Assembly: GCA_951813295.1 (NCBI GenBank)
Contig: CATOTI010000002.1
Span: 3,420,522 to 3,484,521, forward strand
Source: an uncultured Pseudomonadales bacterium
GTDB lineage: Bacteria > Pseudomonadota > Gammaproteobacteria > Pseudomonadales > Azotimanducaceae
DNA: 64,000 nt
Reading direction: 5' to 3'
The notes under the pieces are model-generated. The model was not told the DNA's origin and searched no databases. It was given only the letters and a program-made list of their open reading frames with translations. The position numbers were made by a program, and so were the translations under genes. The stretch's first letter is position 1, and the number at the start of each line of letters is the position of its first letter. This document shows, piece after piece, positions 44,127 through 53,546 of this stretch.

Positions 44127-45227
44127 ATGACAGTCACGCTCTACGGCTCGCCTATCTCGCTCTACACGGCGCGCGTGCGCAGCTATTTCATCAAAGCAGG
44201 CGTCGACTTCCGTGAAGTTCCGCCGACGACCGACCACTACGAGAATGTCGTTCTCGCCAAGGCGGGTGGTCGGCGCGGGATGCCGACGATCGAGATGGCG
44301 GAGGGTCGGGTCGTTCGCGATAGCGTCGCGATTCTCGACTACTTCGAATCCCGGACGCAGGACCCGTTCACGCCGGAGACACCGCGGCAAGACCTGGTGA
44401 GTCTGTTATTCGATCTGATCGGTGCGGAAGGCTTGTTGCGCCCGGCGATGCACTATCGCTGGCGATTCGCCGAGAACGAACCGATGTTGCGCCATCACTT
44501 CGCGGAGATCACGCCGCGTGAGCCAAGCCCGGAGTTCACGGTCGAAGGACGATTTGCGCGGCTCAAAGGTGCTGCCGACATGCTTGGTGCCCCGCTCGAA
44601 CGGGTCGAACTCGTCGAGCGTTTGTATCTCACTTTCTTGAAGGCATTGGATCGTCATTTCGCGGCCCATCCCTATCTCCTCGGTGGCCGGCCTTCGATTG
44701 GCGATTTCGGACTGTTGGGGCCGCTCTATCCGCACCTCGGACGTGATCCGAAACCGCTCTCGCTGATGCACGCCCACGGGGTGAACGTCTTGCGTTGGAT
44801 CGAGCGGATGAATCGGCCGACGCCGGAGTTGTTTGGCTTCGGCGAGATCGAGACGGCGTTCTTGCCGGACGATCAAATCCCAGCGACGTTACTCGATGTT
44901 CTTCGCGCGGCTGCCGTGGATCTCGTCCCTGAAACGGTGGCGGTCTCGAGATTCACGAACGACTGGTTGCGCGAGCAGTCGGGCCCCGAAACCGGTACCC
45001 CGGTCGAGCGTGGTCTGGGGATGGTGACGTTCGACGTGGACGGGCAGTCGATGACCGCCATGGCGCAGCCCTTCAGGCTCTATCTTTTGGCGCGTATCAA
45101 CGCCCACGTGGCGACCGCGCCCGAGATCCTCGGCGCGCTGCTCGATGAAGTGGGCATGGGTGAGCTTGCGACGCTGAGGCTCAATCGCGCGATCGGCCGC
45201 GCCGGCAACCTCGAGGTTTGGCTATGA
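44127..45227 (+). CDS. Glutathione S-transferase-like protein with C-terminal extension
   Basis: This 366-residue protein starts with a GST-like N-terminal domain (V-T-L-Y-G-S-P-I-S-L-Y-T-A-R-V-R) and a glutathione-binding G-M-P-T-I, D-S-V-A-I-L-D-Y segment. The middle is helical and carries the D-F-G-L-L-G-P motif. An extra 120 residues follow, which ordinary 220-residue GSTs lack. It starts 8 bp after the AhpD-like selenoprotein, so a glutathione partner for that protein is plausible. Confidence 0.85.
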   Translation: MTVTLYGSPISLYTARVRSYFIKAGVDFREVPPTTDHYENVVLAKAGGRRGMPTIEMAEGRVVRDSVAILDYFESRTQDPFTPETPRQDLVSLLFDLIGAEGLLRPAMHYRWRFAENEPMLRHHFAEITPREPSPEFTVEGRFARLKGAADMLGAPLERVELVERLYLTFLKALDRHFAAHPYLLGGRPSIGDFGLLGPLYPHLGRDPKPLSLMHAHGVNVLRWIERMNRPTPELFGFGEIETAFLPDDQIPATLLDVLRAAAVDLVPETVAVSRFTNDWLREQSGPETGTPVERGLGMVTFDVDGQSMTAMAQPFRLYLLARINAHVATAPEILGALLDEVGMGELATLRLNRAIGRAGNLEVWL

Positions 45228-45234
45228 AAGCCGG

Positions 45235-46050
45235 TTAGTTGGCGGTCGCGAGGGTAGGTGCTTCACCGACCACTGTGAGTCGGTAACCCAACCGAGCGTC
45301 GGGGTAATAGTCGAACGCGGCGTGGTGCTGGACGACACGGTTGTCCCAGAAAACGACCGTGTTGGGCGCCCACCGCACGCGACATTGAAAACTCACTGAA
45401 TAAGCGACGTGGTCGTAGAGCATCGCGAGCAGCGACGCGCTTTCGGTTTTGCTGAGTTCGTTGATGCATGAGACGAACGCGGCGTTGACGTAGAGGGCGT
45501 CGCGACCGGTCAGTGGGTGCGTGCGAACCACGGGATGGTTCGATGACGGCAGTTCGTCGAGTCGTTTGGCGCCGCTGCGATAGAGATAGTGCCCCCGCGA
45601 GTCGTGGCGTGCGGTCAGACCTTTGAGCAACGCCTGGAAAGGGGGCGAGAGCGCGTCGAATGCCTGAACCATGTCGGCGAAGAGCGTGTCGCCGCCAGAG
45701 TCGGGTACCTGCTCCATGCGCAGCATCGACAGACCGGGGGTGACCGCTTCGCTCGTGACGTCGGAATGCCAGGCCGTGCCGGCGGCGGACTTCGATTTTG
45801 GACCGGCCTTGATGACGATCAGCTCGTCCGGTATCTCGGGTGGGTTGACGGTGGTTTCCATGAGCGCACCGAGTCGACGGCCGAAACCGACCTGCGAGTG
45901 AACGTCCATGGTCTGATCACGGGCGACGACCACCCCGCGCTCGGCGGCGAGCAATTTGAGCTCCTCGATCTCGGCGTCGCTGAACGACGTGAGTTCGGTG
46001 CCGGGCTCGAGTTCAGCCCCGAGCTTCGGTGTGATCGCTAGATATTGCAT
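45235..46050 (-). CDS. TauD/TfdA-family 2-oxoglutarate dioxygenase (second)
   Basis: The product is 271 residues from ATG 46048-46050; an open frame of about 270 more codons upstream is non-coding in type and overlaps the amidase gene. The triad is H95-S-D97, with a distal histidine in V-V-Q-H-H near 245. Iron and 2-oxoglutarate binding follow from these. It is divergent from the amidase gene and a different paralogue from the one at 31636. Confidence 0.9.
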   Translation of the reverse strand: MQYLAITPKLGAELEPGTELTSFSDAEIEELKLLAAERGVVVARDQTMDVHSQVGFGRRLGALMETTVNPPEIPDELIVIKAGPKSKSAAGTAWHSDVTSEAVTPGLSMLRMEQVPDSGGDTLFADMVQAFDALSPPFQALLKGLTARHDSRGHYLYRSGAKRLDELPSSNHPVVRTHPLTGRDALYVNAAFVSCINELSKTESASLLAMLYDHVAYSVSFQCRVRWAPNTVVFWDNRVVQHHAAFDYYPDARLGYRLTVVGEAPTLATAN

Positions 46051-46140
46051 CCGTCGTACTCGATTCACGCGAACGCGATAGCCTAATACGGATCCGGTGC
46101 GAGACTGTGATCCGCGGTCCGCGGAAGAGGAGGGTGTACG

Positions 46141-47535
46141 GTGACTGAATATCTCGAACTCGATGGTGTCGAACTCGCCCGTCTCGTCCGTTCGGGTGAG
46201 GCGTCGCCCCGCGAAATCCTCAGTGAAGCGATTGCGCGCAGCGAATCCGTCAATCCGTCGATCAACGCGATCGTGCGACCGCTCTTTGACGAGGCCGCGG
46301 AACGAAGCGGAGAAGACTTCTCCGGTCCCTTCGCCGGCGTGCCTTTCCTCATCAAGGATCTGGCCGCCATTGCGGGCGTACCGTGCAGTATGGGGAGCCG
46401 CCTGTTCGACGGTTATGTACCGACGCAGGACGCCGAGCTGGTCGCTCGTTTTCGTGCAGCCGGCTTCAACTTCTTCGGCAACTCGAACACGCCGGAGGTC
46501 GGGCTCGCTGCGACGACCGAATCGGTTCGGCTCGGTGCGTGTCGTAATCCATGGAATCTCGATCACACGCCCGGCGGCTCGAGTGGCGGCGCCGCAGCGG
46601 CCGTCGCCGCCGGCATCGTGCCAGTGGCGCATGCGAGCGACGGTGGTGGCTCGATCCGGATCCCGGCGTCGTGCTGCGGCCTGGTCGGCCTCAAGCCGTC
46701 GCGCGGCCGAACGCCGGCGCATGGTTGGGGTGGTATGTCGACGGGCCTCGTCGTCTCGCGCACCGTGCGCGATACCGCAGCCGTGCTCGATGCGATCCAC
46801 GGCCCGACGACGGGGGATCATTTTCATGCGCCCTATCAAGCGACGTCGTTTCTTGCCGAGATGGAACAAGACCCCTCGCCGCAGAGAATTGCACTTGATC
46901 TGCGACCGTTCACGGGTGAACCGCTACACGAGGAATGCCGCGCCGCGGTGATGCGGGCGGCGGGAACGTTCGAGGATCTCGGCCACCATGTCGAAGAAGC
47001 GGAGATCCCGCTCGATCACGCCGAGTGGGGCGGGGCCGTCGCCGGCATCGTGGCTGCCAATGTCGCTGCCACCGTGAACAAGCGCGCGCGTGAAATTGGA
47101 GTCACGCCGACGGGAGATCACCTCGAGAGGAATACGCTTGCCGTCTACGGATTCGGCAATGCGATGACGGCGGAGCAGTACGTTGCGTCGATCGGACGAA
47201 TAGCCGAACTCTCACGTGAGGTCGGCGCGTTTCTCGTCGATTACGATCTGATCTTGAGCCCGACGCTGGTGTCACCGCCCGTGAAGGTCGGTTGGCTCGA
47301 TCCGGACGGCGATCCAATTGAATACGCTGAGCGTTTCCGCCGCTATTGGGGATTCACCAACCTCTACAACGCGACCGGACAACCCGCGATCTCGTTGCCG
47401 CTGCACCGGACGCCCGACGGTTTGCCGATCGGCGTTCAACTCGCGGCTCGCTACGGCGACGAAGCGACGTTGTTGCGGATGGCCCGAACGCTCGAGGTCG
47501 CAACGCCCTGGCCGACGGTCGCGCCGATCGCCTGA
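46141..47535 (+). CDS. Amidase (amidase-signature family)
   Basis: This 464-residue enzyme starts at GTG 46141. The catalytic Ser-cisSer-Lys triad is K72 (F-L-I-K-D-L), a serine of G-G-S-S-G-G near 147, and S171 in [10 protein letters not shown]. It would hydrolyse a carboxamide. It lies 30 bp before the solute-binding-like gene, so an import-hydrolysis pair is conceivable, and it is divergent from the TauD gene. Confidence 0.93.
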   Translation: MTEYLELDGVELARLVRSGEASPREILSEAIARSESVNPSINAIVRPLFDEAAERSGEDFSGPFAGVPFLIKDLAAIAGVPCSMGSRLFDGYVPTQDAELVARFRAAGFNFFGNSNTPEVGLAATTESVRLGACRNPWNLDHTPGGSSGGAAAAVAAGIVPVAHASDGGGSIRIPASCCGLVGLKPSRGRTPAHGWGGMSTGLVVSRTVRDTAAVLDAIHGPTTGDHFHAPYQATSFLAEMEQDPSPQRIALDLRPFTGEPLHEECRAAVMRAAGTFEDLGHHVEEAEIPLDHAEWGGAVAGIVAANVAATVNKRAREIGVTPTGDHLERNTLAVYGFGNAMTAEQYVASIGRIAELSREVGAFLVDYDLILSPTLVSPPVKVGWLDPDGDPIEYAERFRRYWGFTNLYNATGQPAISLPLHRTPDGLPIGVQLAARYGDEATLLRMARTLEVATPWPTVAPIA

Positions 47536-47565
47536 TGAATATCGACAATACGAACAAGGTTGACC

Positions 47566-48291
47566 ATGTCTGATAGAGCCCGCGCTGAACTAGCGCCAAC
47601 CGGCGTCCTACGTGCCGCCATCAATCTCTCGAACTTCCTGCTCGTGACGGGCAAGACCGACGATGGGAAGCCGCAGGGCGTTTCGCCCAGCATGGCGGCG
47701 GAACTCGCGCGGCGCCTCGGCGTCGAGATCGAGTACATCACCTATCGAACGCCCGGCGAACTCGCAGACGCCGCGGTCGACGACGTGTGGGACGTTGGCC
47801 TGATCGGAGCTGAACCGGCCCGTGCCGTGCATATCGATTTCACCGCCGCGTATTCGGAGATCGAGGCGACCTATCTCGTCCCGCCGGGGTCGAAGATCGA
47901 AAGCATCGAACAGGTCGACCAGCCCGGCAACCGGATCGCGGTACCGGCGCGGGCGGCTTACGAGCTTTGGCTCACCGACAACATCCGGCACGCCGAACTC
48001 GTTCGCGCACAGGGTGCGGCCGCGTTCGAGACGTTCGTCAACGATGGCCTCGAGGCATACGCAGGGCTTCGCGCGGGGCTCGGTCGCGATCTCGAACGTT
48101 TGCCGGGCTCGCGAATGCTCGACGGTAAGTTCACGGCGGTGCAGCAGGCGATGGGTACAAAGAAAAATCGGCCTGCCGGCTTCGAATACCTCACGGCGTT
48201 TGTCGAAGAAGCGAAGGCGAGCGGCTTCGTCGCGGCGCGCATCGACGAATTCGGTGTCGATGGACGTCTGTCGGTCGCGCCGCCCGCCTGA
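47566..48291 (+). CDS. Periplasmic-binding-protein-like protein without signal peptide
   Basis: This 241-residue protein begins with a polar segment and then a pattern like family-3 solute-binding proteins: L-R-A-A-I-N, G-V-S-P-S-M-A-A-E-L-A-R-R-L-G-V-E, W-D-V-G-L-I-G-A-E-P-A-R and I-D-F-T-A-A-Y. No signal peptide or lipobox is visible, so it may be cytoplasmic and act as a sensor, or the annotated start may be wrong. No permease or ATPase is adjacent. Confidence 0.8.
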   Translation: MSDRARAELAPTGVLRAAINLSNFLLVTGKTDDGKPQGVSPSMAAELARRLGVEIEYITYRTPGELADAAVDDVWDVGLIGAEPARAVHIDFTAAYSEIEATYLVPPGSKIESIEQVDQPGNRIAVPARAAYELWLTDNIRHAELVRAQGAAAFETFVNDGLEAYAGLRAGLGRDLERLPGSRMLDGKFTAVQQAMGTKKNRPAGFEYLTAFVEEAKASGFVAARIDEFGVDGRLSVAPPA

Positions 48292-48306
48292 GCAGGCGCC
48301 TGTGCG

Positions 48307-50484
48307 CTAGAACGCGTCGAAGATCCGGCTGTATTTGATGATGAACTCGCGGCGCGGACGGCCGGGTGCGTTCAATCTATCGTCGGTTTCGTTGTAGACC
48401 ACGTAGAGCCCGGCATTCGCTGTCTGGAGCCATGCAAAGCGGAGATTCGTCGCGATCACGTCGTCCCGGTCGTTGTGCTGGACGAGCGCCTGGATCGAGA
48501 TTTTGGGCGAAAACGAGTACGACAAACGCAGTCGTGTCAGGTTGACCTCAAAATCACCGCCCGCGACGGGCAGGTCGATGTCGTTGTGATTCCACGTAAG
48601 CTCCGAGCTGAACGTTTCGCCAATGCGGTACTTGATGCCCGGCGAAAATGCGATCCGATCGCCGCCGAAGAATCCCCCGATGATCGTCCGCGACTCGAAG
48701 GAAAGCGGCGCAGCCGGGTCAGTGTCAAAAACGATCTGTGCTTCCTTGTGATCGTACTCCCCGGCCGGCACGGTCACGCCGTCGACGATCTCGAAGGGAT
48801 CCAACACGCCTTCGTGAGTGAAGTTCACACCCGTGTGGATCTCGAGCCCGCTACGCCATTCCCAATGATTGTCGACGTGAAGAAAACCAGTCTCGTAGAA
48901 CCCGTCGAAGTCCCAGAAGCCGCGATAAGCAATATGGGGGCGTAGCTCGTGCAAGCCCCACCAGTCCTCGGGGCGGTAGCGATAGAGCGCGAACGCGTCG
49001 GCCTTCTTGTAGTTCCGGCGCGCGAGGAAACCGACTTCCGGGTTGAAGCCCTGGCCGACTTCGGTATAGCCACCGCTGAATGACCACGCTTGTGAGTTGT
49101 ACGACGACGCGATTCGCCAGGCCGTATCGTCATCGGCGATGCCGGGCGTGTCGGTCTTGGCGACAAATCCCTCGACCCGACCGTTCTCGCCGATGCCCCA
49201 ACGCCAATCACCCGCATAGGTCTGATTGTCGGAATCCCCATCCCGGTTGACGACGAGAAAACCGACGGATGAGCGGTTTTTGAGCTCCTGGTTGACCCGC
49301 GCGACCGTGAAGTCCGTTTCGGCCGCGAGGCCGTCGACGGCCTGCGTGCGCATCTGAATGAAGCCGACGTTGGTGGCGCTGCCGATCTTGCCGGACAGAC
49401 GAACGCCGCCATCAATGGGTTGCTGCACCCCGCCCGAGCCAATGCCGATCCGCCGACTGAAAAAAAGCTCGACTTCGCGGGGAACGCCCACGCCGAACTG
49501 TCCCGCGTTCTCGAGGAAGAAGGGGCGCTTTTCCGGGAAGAAAAGGCTGAACCGGTCGAGGTTGACCTGTTGTTCGTCGGACTCGACCTGGGCGAAATCG
49601 GTATTCACTGTGGCATCGAGGGTCAGGCTCGGCGTGATGGAATACTTGACGTCCATGCCGATGTCGGTCTCGTTATTTGTACCGATCAAGGTGCCGCCGC
49701 GTGCTGTTTTGCCGACGGCGTAGGGCGTGATCTTGAGATTCCGTTGCGCGGGCGGGTCGATGCCGTCGACGCGACCGGCGAGCGATGCTCGATAGAGGTT
49801 GTACTGCCGGGGTATCGGTGCCCAGAACGCAATCTCGTTGTTGCGCCGTATGTTTCGCTGAAAGTTGAAGCCCCAGGCCTGGCTTCTATCGTTGCCGTAA
49901 CGTAATGACTTGAACGGCAGTTCGAATTCTGCGCTCCAGCCGTAGTCGGTGATTTGTGCCTCGACGTCCCAACTGGTGTCCCAGTCGAGGTTGAATCCGC
50001 CGCCACCGGAGCGGAACCGACCGCTGCCTTCGTTCGTGACCTGCCCGTCGTATTGCACGCCGGCCGGGTTCGTACCAAAGACGAAACCGTTCTGGCGGTC
50101 GAAGAACCCGTCGATGATGAAACTGAAACTGTCGGTGACGTCGAGATCGGAGTCGCGGCGGCTGTCGGCGACGATGATGGCGCTCGGATCGTCGTCGTAG
50201 CAGATGACGCCGACGTACAGCGCATCCTTCGTATACCCGATGAATACTTCCGTCTTCTTGGTCGCGGCGGCGCCTTCAGTCGGTCGAACCTGGGTGAAGT
50301 TCGTCAGCGCCGGCGCGTCTCGCCAAGCACCGTCGCCGAGGACTTTGCCGTCGAGCACGGGGGCCTGGTTGAGGAGCGTCGCGCGCGATTGTGGCGTGGC
50401 GGCCTCGACGGGGACGGTGAGAAGAAGGCTCGCGAGAAGGGAGGTCAATCCGAAAAAGAAGCGAATGATCTGCGGGTACTCCAT
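48307..50484 (-). CDS. Outer-membrane DUF5916-like protein with carbohydrate-binding domain
   Basis: This 725-residue protein has a signal peptide (hydrophobic to about residue 24, cleavage near V-E-A/A-T at 28). A family-9-like carbohydrate-binding or sugar-binding domain spans about 40-230. A large beta-strand-rich region then fits a barrel, ending in a strand with a C-terminal aromatic (F-D-A-F). DUF5916 members are outer-membrane proteins of unknown function. It has no operon partner, and the start of the Tat-exported gene is divergent. Confidence 0.88.
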   Translation of the reverse strand: MEYPQIIRFFFGLTSLLASLLLTVPVEAATPQSRATLLNQAPVLDGKVLGDGAWRDAPALTNFTQVRPTEGAAATKKTEVFIGYTKDALYVGVICYDDDPSAIIVADSRRDSDLDVTDSFSFIIDGFFDRQNGFVFGTNPAGVQYDGQVTNEGSGRFRSGGGGFNLDWDTSWDVEAQITDYGWSAEFELPFKSLRYGNDRSQAWGFNFQRNIRRNNEIAFWAPIPRQYNLYRASLAGRVDGIDPPAQRNLKITPYAVGKTARGGTLIGTNNETDIGMDVKYSITPSLTLDATVNTDFAQVESDEQQVNLDRFSLFFPEKRPFFLENAGQFGVGVPREVELFFSRRIGIGSGGVQQPIDGGVRLSGKIGSATNVGFIQMRTQAVDGLAAETDFTVARVNQELKNRSSVGFLVVNRDGDSDNQTYAGDWRWGIGENGRVEGFVAKTDTPGIADDDTAWRIASSYNSQAWSFSGGYTEVGQGFNPEVGFLARRNYKKADAFALYRYRPEDWWGLHELRPHIAYRGFWDFDGFYETGFLHVDNHWEWRSGLEIHTGVNFTHEGVLDPFEIVDGVTVPAGEYDHKEAQIVFDTDPAAPLSFESRTIIGGFFGGDRIAFSPGIKYRIGETFSSELTWNHNDIDLPVAGGDFEVNLTRLRLSYSFSPKISIQALVQHNDRDDVIATNLRFAWLQTANAGLYVVYNETDDRLNAPGRPRREFIIKYSRIFDAF

Positions 50485-50596
50485 CGTGGCGCGCGGCGCA
50501 GTCTACCCGTGTTGCCGCTGACGCGGTTACTCACGTGGTGGAAACACCGTGCAAAGACGTTTTTGCTTAATCCGCGCCTTCTCTTACGATGCTCCG

Positions 50597-51907
50597 ATGA
50601 GCACTCGTAGAGATTTCCTCAATCAACTCGGCGCCGGCGTCGCCGCATCCGCTGTAGCGGGTCCGGCCATCGCGTTGCCGTCTTCAGGGCGTGCACCGGA
50701 GGAGGAATCCTACTGGCGCCACGTCGCGAACGAATTCGTGATCGATCCTGGGATCGCCTACCTCAACACGGGCACACGGGGGCCGTCGCCAAGGTCGGTG
50801 ATCCGCGCGCAGGTCGACGCGATTTATGGCGGCGACCGCGATCGGCTGAGCTACGCGAATTTCGTCGACAATGGTGACTTCCGTCGCGGCCTGCGCGAAC
50901 GCCTCGCCGGTTTCGTCGGGGTGAAGCCGACGGAGATCGCGATCACCAACAACACGACCGAAGGCATGGTGTTCGGCACGTCGGGGTTGGACCTCCGACG
51001 CGGCGACGAGGTGGTCTGCACGAACCACGACCATTCGAGCGGCGGACAACCGATCAACCTCCGCCAGGCGCGCGACGGCATCAGGACGGTGATGGTCGAC
51101 ATCAACCGAACTGACCGATCACCTCGACACTCCGCGGATGACATTCTCGAAGCGTTCGATCGTGCGATCGGCCCCAAGACGAGACTCGTGAGCTTCTGCC
51201 ACGTGAACTACACCGACGGCCTCGTAATGCCGGTTAAAGAGATCTGCGAACTGGCCCGTTCACGAGGGGCGCTCACGTTGGTCGACGGAGCCCACCCGCC
51301 GGGGATGATGGACCTCGACATCGCAGCGCTCGGGTGTGACATGTATGCGGGTGCCGGGCATAAGTGGATGCTCGCCGCGATGCTGACGGGTTTCTTCGTC
51401 GTGCGTGAGGACGTACAGGATCGCGTCTGGCCGACCGTTTACTCCGGGCACATCGACGGCAAAAACATGCTCGGCGGTGATCTCGACGATCCCGACCACT
51501 CGCTCGCCCGCTTTGAAAGCCGGGGATCGAGAAGCTCGCCTGCTGGCGCTTCCATCGATGCGGCCCTCGATTTTCATGAAGCGATCGGGCCGGCCGCGAT
51601 CGAAGCACGAGATCGCTACCTCGCCGCTCGATTGATCGACGGCCTGTCGGGTGTGCCGGGCGTGCATCTATCCACGGCTTCGAATGAGTTCTCTTGCGCC
51701 TTGGTGGCGTTCAGTCTCGACGGGGTCGAGACGAAAGAGATGAACGATCTCTTGTGGGATCGACACCGTATTTACGTGTGCAACGTGACCAAACCGGAGA
51801 TGGATTTCGACGTGAACCGGGCCTCGTTGCACATCATGGCGACCGCTGACCACGTCGATCGGTTGGTCGGCGCGGTCGCGGAGATTGCTCGAGAACGTGG
51901 CGTCTAG
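50597..51907 (+). CDS. Tat-exported class V aminotransferase-fold protein
   Basis: The start ATG 50597 gives 436 residues with a Tat signal: S-T-R-R-D-F-L-N-Q-L-G followed by an Ala-rich hydrophobic stretch, cleavage probably near 28. The rest is a class V aminotransferase fold with the PLP lysine K256 in G-A-G-H-K-W-M-L. Members act as cysteine desulfurases, isopenicillin-N epimerases or phosphoserine aminotransferases. Export of a folded PLP enzyme fits the Tat route. It is the first gene of a run with the SMP-30 and MBL genes. Confidence 0.88.
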   Translation: MSTRRDFLNQLGAGVAASAVAGPAIALPSSGRAPEEESYWRHVANEFVIDPGIAYLNTGTRGPSPRSVIRAQVDAIYGGDRDRLSYANFVDNGDFRRGLRERLAGFVGVKPTEIAITNNTTEGMVFGTSGLDLRRGDEVVCTNHDHSSGGQPINLRQARDGIRTVMVDINRTDRSPRHSADDILEAFDRAIGPKTRLVSFCHVNYTDGLVMPVKEICELARSRGALTLVDGAHPPGMMDLDIAALGCDMYAGAGHKWMLAAMLTGFFVVREDVQDRVWPTVYSGHIDGKNMLGGDLDDPDHSLARFESRGSRSSPAGASIDAALDFHEAIGPAAIEARDRYLAARLIDGLSGVPGVHLSTASNEFSCALVAFSLDGVETKEMNDLLWDRHRIYVCNVTKPEMDFDVNRASLHIMATADHVDRLVGAVAEIARERGV

Positions 51908-51918
51908 GAGGGATCGAG

Positions 51919-52782
51919 TTGAATCGTGTCATCTGTGAAGGGCTTCAGTTTCCGGAGGGTCCGGCGTTCGGTCCGGACGGCAATCTCTACGTCGTCGAGA
52001 TCCAGGGCGGTCAGGTCAGTCGCGTCGACGGGGAGGGCAACTGCTCGGTCTTTGCCGCGACCGGGGGCGGGCCGAACGGGTCGAACTTCGGTCCGGACGG
52101 CAATCTCTACGTCTGCAACAACGGCGGATTCCCGCGCCCGGACAATCCGGGCGAACCAGGCCGGGTAGAGCGGATCTTTCCTGACGGTCGTGTCGAGGTG
52201 CTGATCACCGAAGTCGAGGGCAAAGCACTTGCTTCGCCCAACGATCTGGCGTTCGACGAACACGGCAATTTCTATTTCACGAACCCTGTCTTCGGTTCGA
52301 GGGGGCTCGACTCGCCGCCACCGGGCAGCGTCTGTTTCAGTGGACTCGACGGCAACGCCCGCGAACTACACCACGGGCTGCTCTTTCCGAACGGCATTGG
52401 CGTCAGCCCGGACGGCAACACGCTCATCGTCGCCGAGTCGACGACCTTCAAGCTGCATGCCTTCGAGATCGTCGAACCGGGTGTGCTGGGTGAAGCGCGA
52501 CTCTTTGGTGATCTTGGTGACGGCGCCGTCCCCGACGGATTTGCGTTCGATGCGGACGGCAACGTTCTCTGCTGCGGTTTCTCGAGCGGCAAGATCCACG
52601 TCTTCCCGGCAGAAGGCGGAGAGAAGCTCGAAGAGCTCGAGTTCGAAGATCCGCGCGTGACCAACGTCGCCTTCGGCGGACCGGATTTTTCGACGCTCTA
52701 CGTCACCGAAAGTGGGCTCGGTCGGGTGGTCAGTCGCGAATGGCATCGACCCGGCATGGTTCTTTTCCCGGACCGCAATTGA
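51919..52782 (+). CDS. SMP-30/gluconolactonase-like protein
   Basis: This 287-residue beta-propeller starts at TTG 51919 behind GGAGGG. The repeated G-P-D-G-N-L-Y-V motif and D-G-F-A-F-D-A-D-G-N fit SMP-30/gluconolactonase propellers. It would hydrolyse lactones or bind a divalent metal. Its stop overlaps the MBL start (TGATG), and it starts 11 bp after the class V gene. Confidence 0.9.
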   Translation: MNRVICEGLQFPEGPAFGPDGNLYVVEIQGGQVSRVDGEGNCSVFAATGGGPNGSNFGPDGNLYVCNNGGFPRPDNPGEPGRVERIFPDGRVEVLITEVEGKALASPNDLAFDEHGNFYFTNPVFGSRGLDSPPPGSVCFSGLDGNARELHHGLLFPNGIGVSPDGNTLIVAESTTFKLHAFEIVEPGVLGEARLFGDLGDGAVPDGFAFDADGNVLCCGFSSGKIHVFPAEGGEKLEELEFEDPRVTNVAFGGPDFSTLYVTESGLGRVVSREWHRPGMVLFPDRN

Positions 52783-53543
52783 TGCTGAGAATCGCGGATC
52801 GATGGTTCGAGCGGCGGCGGATCAGCGACGAGATCACGCTGATCACCGAGCCACATGTACACCCGTTCCTGCGCTGCAACATCTGGCATGTGCGCGGCCG
52901 GGATTCGGATCTGCTCGTCGACACCGGGCTCGGCTGCGCGTCGCTCATGGACGCGATGGCGGATCTGATCGACAAGCCGTTGGTCGCCGTCGCGACGCAT
53001 ATTCATTACGACCATGTGGGCGGTCTGCACGAGTTCGATGAACGTGTAATGCACGAGATCGAAGCGCACCGGATGGTCGATTACGACGAGTTCACCTGGC
53101 TTCGGATCGCCGACTTTCCGCGTGCCTGGCATTCCGCGCTCGTGCAGCCGGGGTTCGACGACTATCTGATCGATGCGCTGCCGTCGGCGGATTTCTCGTT
53201 CGAGAACTACACGATTCAATCGACGTCACCGACCCGCGCGGTGGATGAGACCGATACGATCGACCTCGGCAATCGCCATTTCGAGATCCTGCATCTGCCC
53301 GGCCATTCGCCGGGCAGTCTCGGCCTCTGGGAGCAGGCGAGCGGGACCTTGTTTTCGGGCGATGCCATCTACGACGGGCAACTCCTCGACGAACTCGAGG
53401 ATTCATCGATTTCCGATTACGTGGCGACGATGAAGCGGTTGCGCGAGTTACCGGTCAGCATCGTGCACGGCGGTCATGAGCCGAGTTTCGGTCGTTCGCG
53501 CATGATCGAAATCATCGACGAATATCTCGGCTGGCGCGCCTGA
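52782..53543 (+). CDS. Metallo-beta-lactamase-fold hydrolase
   Basis: This 253-residue protein starts at ATG 52782, overlapping the SMP-30 stop. The metal-binding motif is H73-I-H75-Y-D77-H78, with later H-L-P-G-H near 182-186, G-D-A near 208 and H-G-G-H. It would hydrolyse an ester, lactone, or similar bond with a two-metal site. It is the last gene of the class V/SMP-30/MBL run, and convergent with the RidA gene. Confidence 0.92.
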   Translation: MLRIADRWFERRRISDEITLITEPHVHPFLRCNIWHVRGRDSDLLVDTGLGCASLMDAMADLIDKPLVAVATHIHYDHVGGLHEFDERVMHEIEAHRMVDYDEFTWLRIADFPRAWHSALVQPGFDDYLIDALPSADFSFENYTIQSTSPTRAVDETDTIDLGNRHFEILHLPGHSPGSLGLWEQASGTLFSGDAIYDGQLLDELEDSSISDYVATMKRLRELPVSIVHGGHEPSFGRSRMIEIIDEYLGWRA

Positions 53544-53546
53544 CGC

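Noticed and set aside
45235..46869. A single 544-codon minus-strand frame containing the TauD gene
   Set aside because: The first 270 codons overlap the amidase gene and its promoter and have no protein-like pattern. The TauD family starts at 46050.
51970..52115. Near-identical copies of a short stretch in the SMP-30 gene
   Set aside because: This encodes the repeated propeller motif G-P-D-G-N-L-Y-V and is part of the fold, not a mobile or regulatory repeat.
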